Part shown: piece after piece, positions 27,304 to 34,787 of the stretch
How positions within the stretch are numbered: the first letter of the stretch is position 1
How the letters are laid out: each line of letters starts with the position of its first letter
NCBI GenBank assembly: GCA_937992195.1
Contig: CALKKV010000009.1
Coordinates: forward strand, 73,832-137,831
From: an uncultured Gammaproteobacteria bacterium
GTDB taxonomy: Bacteria; Pseudomonadota; Gammaproteobacteria; Arenicellales; Poriferihabitantaceae
Length of the DNA: 64,000 nt
Direction of reading: 5' to 3'
The notes under the pieces: model-generated
What the model saw: the letters and a program-made list of their open reading frames with translations, nothing else
Database searches by the model: none
What the model was told of the DNA's origin: nothing
Made by a program: the position numbers and the translations under genes

Positions 27304-27996
27304 TTATTCACCTTGCGGTTCAGGCTTAGGCATTAGGATATCCCGGATAGATGCTTGTCCAGCCTTAACTCGTGTTTCCGCGGTTAAGATCGCATCGGAG
27401 AGCAAAATGTCGGCGTCGGTACTGCCGAACCGAACTTCAGCCAGTGTATACAGATTAGTCACGATTACGCGTAAATCCTTGGCAGAAATTTGATTGAAGT
27501 CTGGTGTGATAGAACGTGTGCTACTCCAGTTTTTTAGTACTCGAACGGTATCAAATGAAACTTTCATTGAGGTCATTCGTCGTTGAAAGTCTAATGTAAA
27601 TTGATTGCTGCGACCAAGCCTGGTGTCATAGTTTTCTTTCAGTGCATTCAGAAACCGCACAAAAATATGATCGTTGTTGACACTCTCATCCGTAGAGATT
27701 GGTTTTTCTTTTAAATCCATGGTGAATGGATTTTTATTGGAAAACGAATGCAAGATAAGCTGGTTGATATCTTTTCGTATATTCAGCTCGACATGAAAGT
27801 TACGATTGAGTTTTTGCGTGACTAGAAGTGCTTCTCTCAACAGGGTTCGCGTATCACGATATGACTCTTGCAGCTCAGCCAATGCTGAGACCCATTCTTT
27901 GCAATAGTCCGATGTCTTTGCTTCATCCAGACATAGAGTCAGATGGTCAGGTAATTTACGCCTTACCTCGTTAACCGTTTCTGCCAAGTTAGACAA
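27304..27996 (-). CDS. Unknown protein, paralogue of the Amt-coupled gene at 28435-29145
   Basis: 230 residues, soluble, no signal peptide or membrane helix, apparently mostly alpha-helical. It is a diverged paralogue of the protein encoded at 28435-29145: similar length and aligned blocks such as 'LLREALLVTQKLNRNFHVEL' against 'FFRDVLIMTIKLNRRFEIDF', and 'VLKNWSSTRSITPDFNQISAKDLRVIVTNLYTL' against 'LLEKWAKKSHSFSSSFNDVKDDELRAILDLLYTI'. I do not recognise the family. It lies downstream of amt and the paralogue, separated by 438 bases, and may have its own promoter. Confidence 0.75.
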   Translation of the reverse strand: MSNLAETVNEVRRKLPDHLTLCLDEAKTSDYCKEWVSALAELQESYRDTRTLLREALLVTQKLNRNFHVELNIRKDINQLILHSFSNKNPFTMDLKEKPISTDESVNNDHIFVRFLNALKENYDTRLGRSNQFTLDFQRRMTSMKVSFDTVRVLKNWSSTRSITPDFNQISAKDLRVIVTNLYTLAEVRFGSTDADILLSDAILTAETRVKAGQASIRDILMPKPEPQGE

Positions 27997-28434
27997 TTCG
28001 ATCCCCCATTCCTAAAATTGGTTCTTTCTGACTTTGTCCTAAAAATACTAAATCGTATTTAGGTGGATATATAGTCTAGATAAAAAAACGCGCGTTAGGT
28101 TGTTGTTTTATCGTATTACCCACACAGCAACTTGTTCCAATGAATTTAGTTCTTAAGCTTGACTTGCAAACACGATGCACGAGTTAGTTTGGTTTTTTAC
28201 TTAACGATTAGTACATCAGAAGCTTGTTGCTGGGACTTCATATTAGTATCGCGGGACGCTGCTTAGTAGGAGAGCCCCTTTATTTCACTAAGATATTAAA
28301 TTTAACCAGTGTATTAGTCCAGACTAAACGTCAAAATTTTATAATTTCGTCACTAAGATGGTGTGATTTTGGTTCGAGATTCAGTTGGTTCGATCACCCA
28401 ATGCAAGAATCCAAGCGTTTTACGAAACGCTAAG
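27997..28434. other. 438-base gap between two paralogous genes; no gene seen
   Basis: AT-rich and without a convincing coding frame on either strand. It holds a short inverted repeat CTAAATCGTATTTAG (28048-28062), which would lie upstream of the leftward gene ending at 27304, and a hairpin AGCGTTT-TACG-AAACGCT (28414-28431) just past the stop codon of the gene at 28435; the hairpin has no T tract. A promoter for the left paralogue probably lies here, but I cannot place it with confidence. Confidence 0.5.
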
Positions 28435-29145
28435 CTACAGAATGCGCTGCGGTGGATAGCTTTTCGCTTCGGGAATCGACGCCACCCGTTCAAGCGCTTG
28501 TGACATTAGTCGATCTGTTACCGATGGCCCCCAATGATCGCAGAAGATGGTATACAGCAAATCTAGTATTGCCCGGAGCTCATCGTCCTTGACATCATTG
28601 AAGCTGCTAGAAAAAGAATGGCTTTTTTTAGCCCACTTCTCTAGCAACGACTTAGTACGAATAGGAACAGAGAGACGCGCAAGGTTGCGGATTAGCGCTG
28701 CTTTCATTGCTCCTTCGGAATCAAACCTAGTGTCAAAAACGTCGGCGAGGTCAGAGAGTAAGGCGATGAATACAGTATGCTTTGCGCTGGGTGCCTCGTC
28801 GATTTGCAGTCCGGACAGGTGCGTGTCACGGAGTTGTTCTGAGTAGGGTCTTTGCTCTCTATTTGTCACGGTATTGTGGTCGTCCACGAACACATCGAGA
28901 ATCATTTTTCGTATCTGATCTCCCAAAACAAAATCAATCTCGAAACGACGATTGAGCTTGATTGTCATTATTAGGACATCACGAAAAAATATTTTTTTAT
29001 CACCGCTGTTTTTGCGCAGTGCAGTGACGTTAGCATTCCACGTCGACTGGTACTCGGTCGCTATTTCCGGATTCGGTTCAGAAGCAAGTATTGCAGGTAA
29101 GCGACTTCGTATTTTGCTGATCTCAGCCTTATACATTTGCTTCAA
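28435..29145 (-). CDS. Unknown protein translationally coupled to the ammonium transporter
   Basis: 236 residues, soluble, largely helical and charged; no signal peptide or membrane segment. Its ATG overlaps the stop codon of the amt gene (4-base ATGA overlap at 29142-29145), so it is made with the transporter. In many bacteria the gene next to amt is the P-II protein GlnK, but this protein is twice as long and shows no P-II T-loop. The diverged paralogue at 27304-27996 follows on the same strand. I do not recognise the family; a regulatory role at the transporter is an inference from coupling only. Confidence 0.78.
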   Translation of the reverse strand: MKQMYKAEISKIRSRLPAILASEPNPEIATEYQSTWNANVTALRKNSGDKKIFFRDVLIMTIKLNRRFEIDFVLGDQIRKMILDVFVDDHNTVTNREQRPYSEQLRDTHLSGLQIDEAPSAKHTVFIALLSDLADVFDTRFDSEGAMKAALIRNLARLSVPIRTKSLLEKWAKKSHSFSSSFNDVKDDELRAILDLLYTIFCDHWGPSVTDRLMSQALERVASIPEAKSYPPQRIL

Positions 29146-30437
29146 CCTATTTTACGCGGACTTAATCCTTCGCTTTGGAATTCCGGGTACCCAATTTCAT
29201 AATGCTCAGTGAAATCCAGGCCACGTCTTTCACTGCCGGGAGGAACTCGAATTTTCATCGTTAAGTTTAGACTACTAAAGAGTATATACCCCGCTATAAA
29301 CGCCCAACCCATACATGCAAAAGCGCCAATAAATTGTACAAAAATAACTTCGGGATCAAACATATTCGGGGCGTAGAAAATGCCAGCAGCAATAGTACCC
29401 CAGAATCCAGCGAAAGCATGGCATGGCACTGCGCCTACTGCATCGTCTATTTTTAGTTTCTCGAGTAGACGGATTCCGGCGACAGCAATAATTCCACCAG
29501 TAGCTCCAGTAACTGCTGCAAATATCGGCGTTAGCGTTGCAGCACCAGCGGTAATCGAAACTAGGCCTCCAATGCTCGCGGCAACTGTGGTTGTCAATAA
29601 GACTGGTTGTCTGCAGACAATCATAAAAATTACGCCGGCAACACCACCCGCAGCTCCACCTAGATTAGTGTTGAAAAGAATCAACGGGATTGAAGCGTCT
29701 ACCGTTCCAGCGCTTCCCATATTGAATCCAAACCAGCCAAACCAAAGCAGAAAACCGCTTAGTGCGACAAGAGGTAAATTATGTCCAAGAATAGCTCGAC
29801 GATCTCCATCCGTACCAAACCGACCCAAGCGTGGACCCAGGATGATTGTGGCTGCAAGCGCACACCATCCGCCGACGCCGTGCACGACGCTACTACCGGC
29901 GAAATCAATAAATTCAATTTCTTTTAGCCAACCACCCTCCGACCAAACCCAACTGCCAAATATAGGGTAGATCAGTCCCGATACGATCACTGAGATGATG
30001 AGGTAAGCCGGGAAGTTAATGCGTTCTGCAAGTGCGCCACTTAGAATCGTTGCGGCAGTAGCGGCAAACATGATTTGATAAAACAGATTCATGGTTTCTT
30101 TTGGGTCGCCCGATGACAGCATAAACTTTGAAATACCAAACAATCCGCTTGGGTTATTACCCCACATCAAACCATAGCCGACAATCCAAAAGACTAGCAT
30201 CACCACGCAGAGGTCAACATAGTTTTTCATAAGAACATTGACCGTATTCTTTGCCCTCACCATGCCGCTCTCCAATAATGCGAATCCGCTTTGCATCAGA
30301 AATACCAGGATGGCTGAAAAACCAATAAAGATCATATCGATCTTATCGGTAGTTGATAACGCTACATTTTGCGCGTGTGCCAGAGAGGTACCGCTTACGA
30401 GAACAATGATGGCGCTTAATAGAACAAATAGTTTCAT
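29142..30437 (-). CDS. amt: Ammonium transporter (Amt family)
   Basis: 431 residues: cleavable signal peptide (MKLFVLLSAIIVLVSGTSLAHA) followed by the 11-helix Amt/MEP/Rh fold. Recognisable blocks are 'MQSGFALLESGMVRAKNTVNVLMKN', 'FAGSSVVHGVGGWCALAATIILGPRLGRF' with the first pore His, 'LLWFGWFGFNMGS' and 'DDAVGAVPCHAFAGFWGTIAAGIF' with the second pore His. It carries ammonium across the inner membrane. The next gene on the same strand overlaps it by 4 bases and encodes a protein of unknown family rather than GlnK. Confidence 0.96.
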   Translation of the reverse strand: MKLFVLLSAIIVLVSGTSLAHAQNVALSTTDKIDMIFIGFSAILVFLMQSGFALLESGMVRAKNTVNVLMKNYVDLCVVMLVFWIVGYGLMWGNNPSGLFGISKFMLSSGDPKETMNLFYQIMFAATAATILSGALAERINFPAYLIISVIVSGLIYPIFGSWVWSEGGWLKEIEFIDFAGSSVVHGVGGWCALAATIILGPRLGRFGTDGDRRAILGHNLPLVALSGFLLWFGWFGFNMGSAGTVDASIPLILFNTNLGGAAGGVAGVIFMIVCRQPVLLTTTVAASIGGLVSITAGAATLTPIFAAVTGATGGIIAVAGIRLLEKLKIDDAVGAVPCHAFAGFWGTIAAGIFYAPNMFDPEVIFVQFIGAFACMGWAFIAGYILFSSLNLTMKIRVPPGSERRGLDFTEHYEIGYPEFQSEGLSPRKIG

Positions 30438-30530
30438 TATAAATTTCTAACCACTTCTAAATTGAGATATTGATAAACCCACATCGGTGAATACTCTGTC
30501 GCCAAACTTTGATTGGCCACAGAAATCCCT

Positions 30531-30558
30531 TTCGGCAAAGACAATAAGTTTTGCCGAA
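30531..30558. promoter_or_regulatory. Inverted repeat upstream of amt
   Basis: TTCGGCAAA (30531-30539) and TTTGCCGAA (30550-30558) form a perfect 9-bp inverted repeat with a 10-base spacer, about 95-120 bases upstream of the amt start. No T tract follows on either strand, so it is more likely an operator than a terminator. I could not find a sigma-54 type -24/-12 promoter near it. Role unknown. Confidence 0.4.
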
Positions 30559-30710
30559 CAACATTAGGTGAGGTGAAAATTTTTCTTTAAGAAAAGAACC
30601 TGCGCTACAGCGAGATCAAAAATACTGCTGCGTTTTTGAAAACCGCGCTGTGACTTCTCTGAATTTGGTTTTAGACCGAGCGTTACTCAGATTTCTCCAC
30701 GGTTTGTACC

Positions 30711-30736
30711 AAAAAAAAGGGCTGTCGGAAAGCCCT
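30711..30736 (-). terminator. Rho-independent terminator downstream of darP
   Basis: Read on the minus strand: stem AGGGCT/AGCCCT (30731-30736 with 30718-30723) around a 7-base loop, followed by a run of eight T residues (A run at 30711-30718 on the plus strand). It lies about 90 bases after the darP stop and closes the DUF1289-darP transcript before amt's upstream region. Confidence 0.8.
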
Positions 30737-30826
30737 GACTGATAGGAAATGAGCGGTTTTAGAAGATTTGCAGAAAAATACCGACCAAATTTGGCGTAGG
30801 TGGAAAAATAATGCATGAATCTATCG

Positions 30827-31354
30827 TCATTGGCTTTCGCTGAGCTTTCTCAGATACTGAAACAGCTGCCTGCTAGCAACAGGTGGTTTGTTTGCTTCCC
30901 GCTGTTTATTTGCATCGCGGATGCCTCTGCGAAGCAGTTGCCGGTCGGCGTTATGTTCGCTTACCAGCCATTCCAGAAGCGCGGTGTCCCCGGAGGTCAG
31001 AGAATCCCTCCATTTTTCAATTTGGTGAAAATGGGCGTTTGCAGCAGCAGACGGATGCTTGAATGCGTCAAAGGTTTGGCGAGCGATATTGATAGTTTCC
31101 TGTTGGATTTCTCTATCGATTTTCTTGCTGATATATCCAATTTGCCTGTTGCGTGCCGACTTGGTCATCTTTCGAGCGCTACGGATTTCTTCGAGTACAT
31201 CTTCTGGCAATCCAAGGCGGGTTAGTTGATTCTCAGGGGCTTCAATTAGCGCAGAGACAAAATCCTGGAGTGCTTTGTGCAGTCGTTTTCGTTCAGACTT
31301 GCTGGGCGCTTCTTGTTGGTTGTTCTCCACTATTTTTCTGCTTGATTCAGCCAT
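30827..31354 (-). CDS. darP: Ribosome-associated protein DarP (YjgA)
   Basis: 175 residues of the YjgA/DUF615 family: 'KSERKRLHKALQDFVSALIEAPENQLTRLGLPEDVLEEIRSARKMTKSARNRQIGYISKKI' is the family core, and 'LLEWLVSEHNADRQLLRRGIRDANKQ' near the C-terminus. In E. coli DarP joins late 50S subunit assembly intermediates. It overlaps the upstream DUF1289 gene by 8 bases on the same strand, so the two are co-translated. A terminator follows at 30711-30736. Confidence 0.93.
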   Translation of the reverse strand: MAESSRKIVENNQQEAPSKSERKRLHKALQDFVSALIEAPENQLTRLGLPEDVLEEIRSARKMTKSARNRQIGYISKKIDREIQQETINIARQTFDAFKHPSAAANAHFHQIEKWRDSLTSGDTALLEWLVSEHNADRQLLRRGIRDANKQREANKPPVASRQLFQYLRKLSESQ

Positions 31355-31640
31355 TGGAAGAGTCTTTATCAGGCTGCTGACTCTGGTGTTTGCGTTCGGA
31401 AAGTTTTGCTATCACTTCCAGTTTTTGTTCTCTGGTCATAATCATCCACTCTCGTATCTCATCGGCATTTCGAAAACAGCCGACACAGTGGGGCGCGCCA
31501 TCAAACCGACATACTGACAAACAGGGCGACGGCACAGTGGTATCACGCATACCTGACTGACGCGGCGGTCTGCGTCGGCGTCGCGCTTGACGATCACGAC
31601 CTGTTTTTGGATTATCGGGAGAGTCTGAATCGTTCATCAA
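31347..31640 (-). CDS. DUF1289 domain protein
   Basis: 97 residues with a basic N-terminal segment (RQARRRRRPPR) and the DUF1289 core 'SPCLSVCRFDGAPHCVGCFRNADEIREWMIMTREQK' at about residues 38-73, in which four cysteines (CxxxC...CxxC) probably bind a metal or FeS centre. Family function is unknown. It overlaps darP by 8 bases, suggesting a link to ribosome or RNA biology; this is inference from position. Confidence 0.88.
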   Translation of the reverse strand: MMNDSDSPDNPKTGRDRQARRRRRPPRQSGMRDTTVPSPCLSVCRFDGAPHCVGCFRNADEIREWMIMTREQKLEVIAKLSERKHQSQQPDKDSSNG

Positions 31641-31803
31641 CTTGTTTAATAGCTTCAGTGTTGAGAGAGCGCGAAGCGCAAAAAATAAACCATGAGATTT
31701 TTATGGCGCTGTGAATGCGCGTTTGTTGTAATGCCGGTATCTAGACTTAGGTTATTATACTTAGCCAATATTAGAAATGTTGGTCTAATCAGCGACCCAT
31801 AAT

Positions 31804-32056
31804 CTAGGCAACCTCTGCAAAAGTCATGACCGAAAAGCTTGAGCGAAAAATATCCAATATCAGCGTTACAAAACTTCGCAATATTGCACGGTACCCGGCT
31901 CTTGCTGTTACGCGAATTTTGCGCCTTGATCTTGAATATTTTTCACCTCAATCTTCCACGCCTCGCCGGCCACACCTCGCCGACCGCACCTCGCCGACCG
32001 CACCTCGCCGGCCGCACCTCGCCGGCCGCACCCAGACTTTTGCAGAGGCTCCCTAG
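31804..32056. mobile_element. MITE-like element with CTAG target duplication and internal tandem repeats
   Basis: 18-bp terminal inverted repeats, GCAACCTCTGCAAAAGTC at 31808-31825 and the complement of GGAGCCTCTGCAAAAGTC at 32035-32052 (3 mismatches at the outer end), flanked by CTAG on both sides (31804-31807 and 32053-32056). CTAG duplications and 'CCTCTGCAAAA' ends are usual for the IS5 family, so this is most likely a non-autonomous IS5-type derivative. At 253 bases it is far too short for a transposase. It ends 13 bases before the sulfotransferase ATG. Short open frames inside run into the non-triplet repeats and are unlikely to be real. Confidence 0.8.
31956..32033 (+). repeat. 14-bp tandem repeat (about 5.6 copies) inside the MITE
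   Basis: Five full units of CCRCRCCTCGCCGR at 31956-31969, 31970-31983, 31984-31997, 31998-32011 and 32012-32025, plus a partial unit to 32033. The later copies are nearly identical and the first two differ by one or two bases. The array is much more GC-rich than its surroundings. A 14-bp unit shifts frame in each copy, so it does not encode a repeat protein. Copy number probably varies between strains. Confidence 0.9.
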
Positions 32057-32069
32057 GACTTAAACTGAA

Positions 32070-32849
32070 ATGAACGCAAAACCGCCTCTCAGTATTTTCC
32101 ATAATATGGCGCGCTCCGGCGGCACGATGGTGAGTAAGTGTATTGGCTCAATGTCTGGTATCAAGTTGTTTAGTGAAATACATCCCGACGCCAACCATGT
32201 CGCGTATATGAATGTAACCGATCAGGCGCATCGCTGGTATGGCCTTGCAACGCAGGAAGATATTGACCGACAAGATGAATTTGTGAGTGGCGTTAAGAAT
32301 ATTTATCAAGCTGCAGAACGACAGAATGCGACCATGGTTTTGCGAGACTGGGCATCGATTGATTTCATTGGCAAGATATTGAATCCTGAACCAATCTACC
32401 AGTTTCAGCTGAACGCAGTTTTGGCGCCACATTTTGATTTACATACTTGTGCTTTGGTTCGTCATCCCCTTGATCAGTGGCTGAGTACAAGGAGACTTAA
32501 AATATTCGCTGATAAGCTTTCGCCGGCTGAGTTTTTTTATGGATACCGGCGATACGCCGAAGCGATTGGAAATCGATTTGTGCAGTACGAAGCGTTTACC
32601 CGTTGCCCGAAAACGCATATGCAGAAAATTTGCGAGATGATGCAGATCCAATATGATTCTCGGTTTATCGAACGCTGGTATCAGAATGCCTGTATCACAG
32701 GGGATAATAAAAAGACCTCTAGAGGAACATCCGATTCCGAGGCGGCTGAGATTAGGCCGCTACCCCGAAGAGAGGTTGAAGCAGCGTTGGCGGATGAGGC
32801 TGTTGGTAATGCGGACTATCAAAAAAGTATCAAGCTCCTGAATTACTAA
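32070..32849 (+). CDS. Sulfotransferase-family protein
   Basis: 259 residues with the PAPS-binding elements of the sulfotransferase family: a 5'-phosphosulfate loop 'HNMARSGGTMVSKCIGSM' at about residues 11-28 and the 3'-phosphate segment 'LVRHPLDQWLSTRR' at about 129-142. No signal peptide. The acceptor substrate cannot be predicted; the family sulfates carbohydrates, lipids, peptides or small molecules. The MITE lies immediately upstream, so the native promoter is likely displaced or replaced. The start ATG has no strong ribosome binding site, the preceding bases being the MITE end and 'GACTTAAACTGAA'. Confidence 0.78.
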   Translation: MNAKPPLSIFHNMARSGGTMVSKCIGSMSGIKLFSEIHPDANHVAYMNVTDQAHRWYGLATQEDIDRQDEFVSGVKNIYQAAERQNATMVLRDWASIDFIGKILNPEPIYQFQLNAVLAPHFDLHTCALVRHPLDQWLSTRRLKIFADKLSPAEFFYGYRRYAEAIGNRFVQYEAFTRCPKTHMQKICEMMQIQYDSRFIERWYQNACITGDNKKTSRGTSDSEAAEIRPLPRREVEAALADEAVGNADYQKSIKLLNY

Positions 32850-32865
32850 CTCGTAGTGCAGTTGA

Positions 32866-33567
32866 CTAGTGGACGTTTGGTGACCCAAATAGTGACTGTA
32901 AAAACTGTCTAAACCATTGCAGCTGCGTTTCGCAGTGTTGCTCTATAAGAAGGTCTTGTTCGCCTTTGGTTTGGGCGCCGATTACTCCATACATTGCCCA
33001 GTCAGCCAGCTGCCAGTCTTTAAATATTTCTTCGGTGGTTTCCGGATGAAACTGCAAAGCAAAAACATGTTCGTCAAAACTAAAGGCCTGGTTTCGGAAT
33101 CTCTCGCTGGCCGCTAGTCTCACAGCACCCGGTGGAATACTAAATTCCTCGTAGTGGGCTTGGGCTGCATAAAAAGGCGAGGGTATCCAGCCTTCAGAAT
33201 CTTCGGACGCAGATAAGGGATAGAGACCAAATTCGCATTCAGTGGGATCTCTGCGAGAAACCTTGCCACCCAGAGCATGGCTAATAAGTTGACCGCCGAG
33301 ACAGATGCCGAGGGTTGGGATGCGCTGCTCAATGGCATTTTTGATCAGGGCTATTTCATTATTCAGGAAGGGAAATTTATCTAGTTCGCTTACATTTTGA
33401 CTGCCGCCATAGATAACAACACCTGCAATATCATCAAGCTCTGGCAGGTTTTCCCCTTTAAAGGGCTGTACCGCAACGCGTTCATATCCCAATGCACCGA
33501 GATGTGTCCAGGCAGTATCTTCAAGCTCTGTGTCGTAGTGTTGAATAAAGAGGATACGTTGGCTCAT
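32866..33567 (-). CDS. Class I glutamine amidotransferase-like protein
   Basis: 233 residues of the GATase1 fold similar to the N-terminal domain of GMP synthase and to free-standing amidotransferases. The oxyanion and nucleophile loop is 'PTLGICLGGQLISHALGG' with Cys89, and the catalytic His-Glu pair is in 'FALQFHPETTEEI'. There is no synthase domain in the protein or beside it. The partner is unknown; related stand-alone proteins act on gamma-glutamyl compounds. Single leftward gene converging with the sulfotransferase gene. Confidence 0.85.
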   Translation of the reverse strand: MSQRILFIQHYDTELEDTAWTHLGALGYERVAVQPFKGENLPELDDIAGVVIYGGSQNVSELDKFPFLNNEIALIKNAIEQRIPTLGICLGGQLISHALGGKVSRRDPTECEFGLYPLSASEDSEGWIPSPFYAAQAHYEEFSIPPGAVRLAASERFRNQAFSFDEHVFALQFHPETTEEIFKDWQLADWAMYGVIGAQTKGEQDLLIEQHCETQLQWFRQFLQSLFGSPNVH

Positions 33568-33627
33568 GATGATTGCGGTTAGATTCTCTGACGTAGGGCA
33601 AGTAGAAAGTATAAAGCGGACGGGGCG

Positions 33628-34404
33628 TTAGTTTTCTCGTGACCGCTGAATTGTCTGCCAGGCGGTCTTGATTTCATGGGTTTTTTCGTTGGCCAGTTCA
33701 ATCATTTCCTCGGGCAAACCCTTGGACACCAGTTTGTCAGGGTGATGTTGGCTCAGTAGTTTACGATACGCTCTTTTTATCTCTGCAAGCGGCGTATCGG
33801 AAGTAACCCCCAAGACCTGATAGGCATCTTCGGTACTGAGTGAATCTGGATGGGCTTGGGCTTCCGCTCCGCCGCGCACCAGTTGAATCAGCTGTTCCAG
33901 GTCAGCGCGCTGAAACCCGAGTAGTAAAGCGATGTGCTCCAGAACTTTGTTCTCTTTTGGGTCCAGTCTGTGGTCGGCGAAGGCTGCCTGCACCTGGATC
34001 TCCAGAAACATGCGCATCAAAGTAGATCTTCGGTGACATTCCTTTCTGAACTGCGCCATGACACTTTCGAAATTGAAGTCGTTTTGCTTACCGGTGTTAA
34101 ATAATTTACGCGCGATTTTTCGCTGTGCCTCCGGCAGCTGCATCTCGTCCATCAGTGCATTTGCAAGCCGTATTTCTTCGTTACTCACCCTGCCATCAGA
34201 TTTTGCAACATACCCCATGACGGAAAATGTGGCGGTAAAGAAAGCTGCCTGGACGCGCTCCTGATCGCCCGGTAATGCACGGGGCCCGCTACGCAGGTTT
34301 CCACCGCCAAAATTACTGCCAATTGCGGCCCCAAGCATGATGCCCAGTGGCCCGCCGATCAAAAAGCCAATTGTTCCGCCAATTATTGTTCCCCACCAAG
34401 TCAT
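33628..34404 (-). CDS. djlA: DjlA-type membrane-anchored J-domain co-chaperone
   Basis: 258 residues from the ATG at 34404, which gives the family N-terminus 'MTWWGTIIGGTIGFLIGGPLGIMLGAAIG'; an upstream start at 34482 adds 26 residues not seen in the family. After the glycine-rich membrane segment comes a TerB-like helical domain (about residues 50-165), then a C-terminal J domain with 'DAYQVLGVTSDTPLAEIKRAYRKLLSQHHPDKL', the HPD being the DnaK-stimulating motif. DjlA works with DnaK at the inner membrane. Confidence 0.93.
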   Translation of the reverse strand: MTWWGTIIGGTIGFLIGGPLGIMLGAAIGSNFGGGNLRSGPRALPGDQERVQAAFFTATFSVMGYVAKSDGRVSNEEIRLANALMDEMQLPEAQRKIARKLFNTGKQNDFNFESVMAQFRKECHRRSTLMRMFLEIQVQAAFADHRLDPKENKVLEHIALLLGFQRADLEQLIQLVRGGAEAQAHPDSLSTEDAYQVLGVTSDTPLAEIKRAYRKLLSQHHPDKLVSKGLPEEMIELANEKTHEIKTAWQTIQRSREN

Positions 34405-34787
34405 ACTATTTACCTGTAAATTTGTATCTCCCGGATACAGATTGATCGATTGAATATGTGTTTCTAGACAACGGCAGGACACTTCAGAGCTGATTTTTCT
34501 CCCAAATCCTGAAAATGTGCCGAACTTTCATAGAATTTGTTGCAAAATGACCGATTAACCCCATGAATTGCAACCCCAGATGCGGTATCATCGCGCCCGC
34601 TCGAAACCATGGGGATGGAATGTAACCCACAGGCAGGTATTTTTGGCATTTTGATTTCGTCAAAAGGCACTGTCGATGGCATATGGAGTTCGGAATTTAG
34701 TCTAAGTTTCGCTAGCTCTAATAGCTTTGAGCCCAATCGAATTATCGCGTTTCACTGAATCAATTAACACATCGTCGGATTACCGTC
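34405..34787. other. 383-base region between djlA and fusA2; regulatory, no gene seen
   Basis: This divergent region should carry the promoters for djlA (leftward) and the second EF-G gene (rightward). I see no coding frame that looks real. It contains an inverted repeat GTTGCAA...TTGCAAC (34539-34545 and 34567-34573) with 'CCCCAT' in the spacer, but no clear -35/-10 pair. The leader before the fusA2 ATG is long enough for regulation in the RNA, though I recognise no known riboswitch. Confidence 0.4.

Noticed and set aside
28224..28433. Possible gene between the two Amt-linked paralogues
   Set aside because: Opposite strand, no ribosome binding site, AT-rich and without protein-like composition.
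31956..32033. Tandem repeats as a CRISPR array
   Set aside because: Units are 14 bp with no spacers and there are no cas genes in the window.
31826..32063. Two short overlapping open frames inside the MITE, possible mini-transposase
   Set aside because: They run into the 14-bp tandem repeats, resemble no transposase and are much too short.
34464..34736. Possible small gene in the djlA-fusA2 gap
   Set aside because: No recognisable protein features and overlaps the promoter region of two genes.
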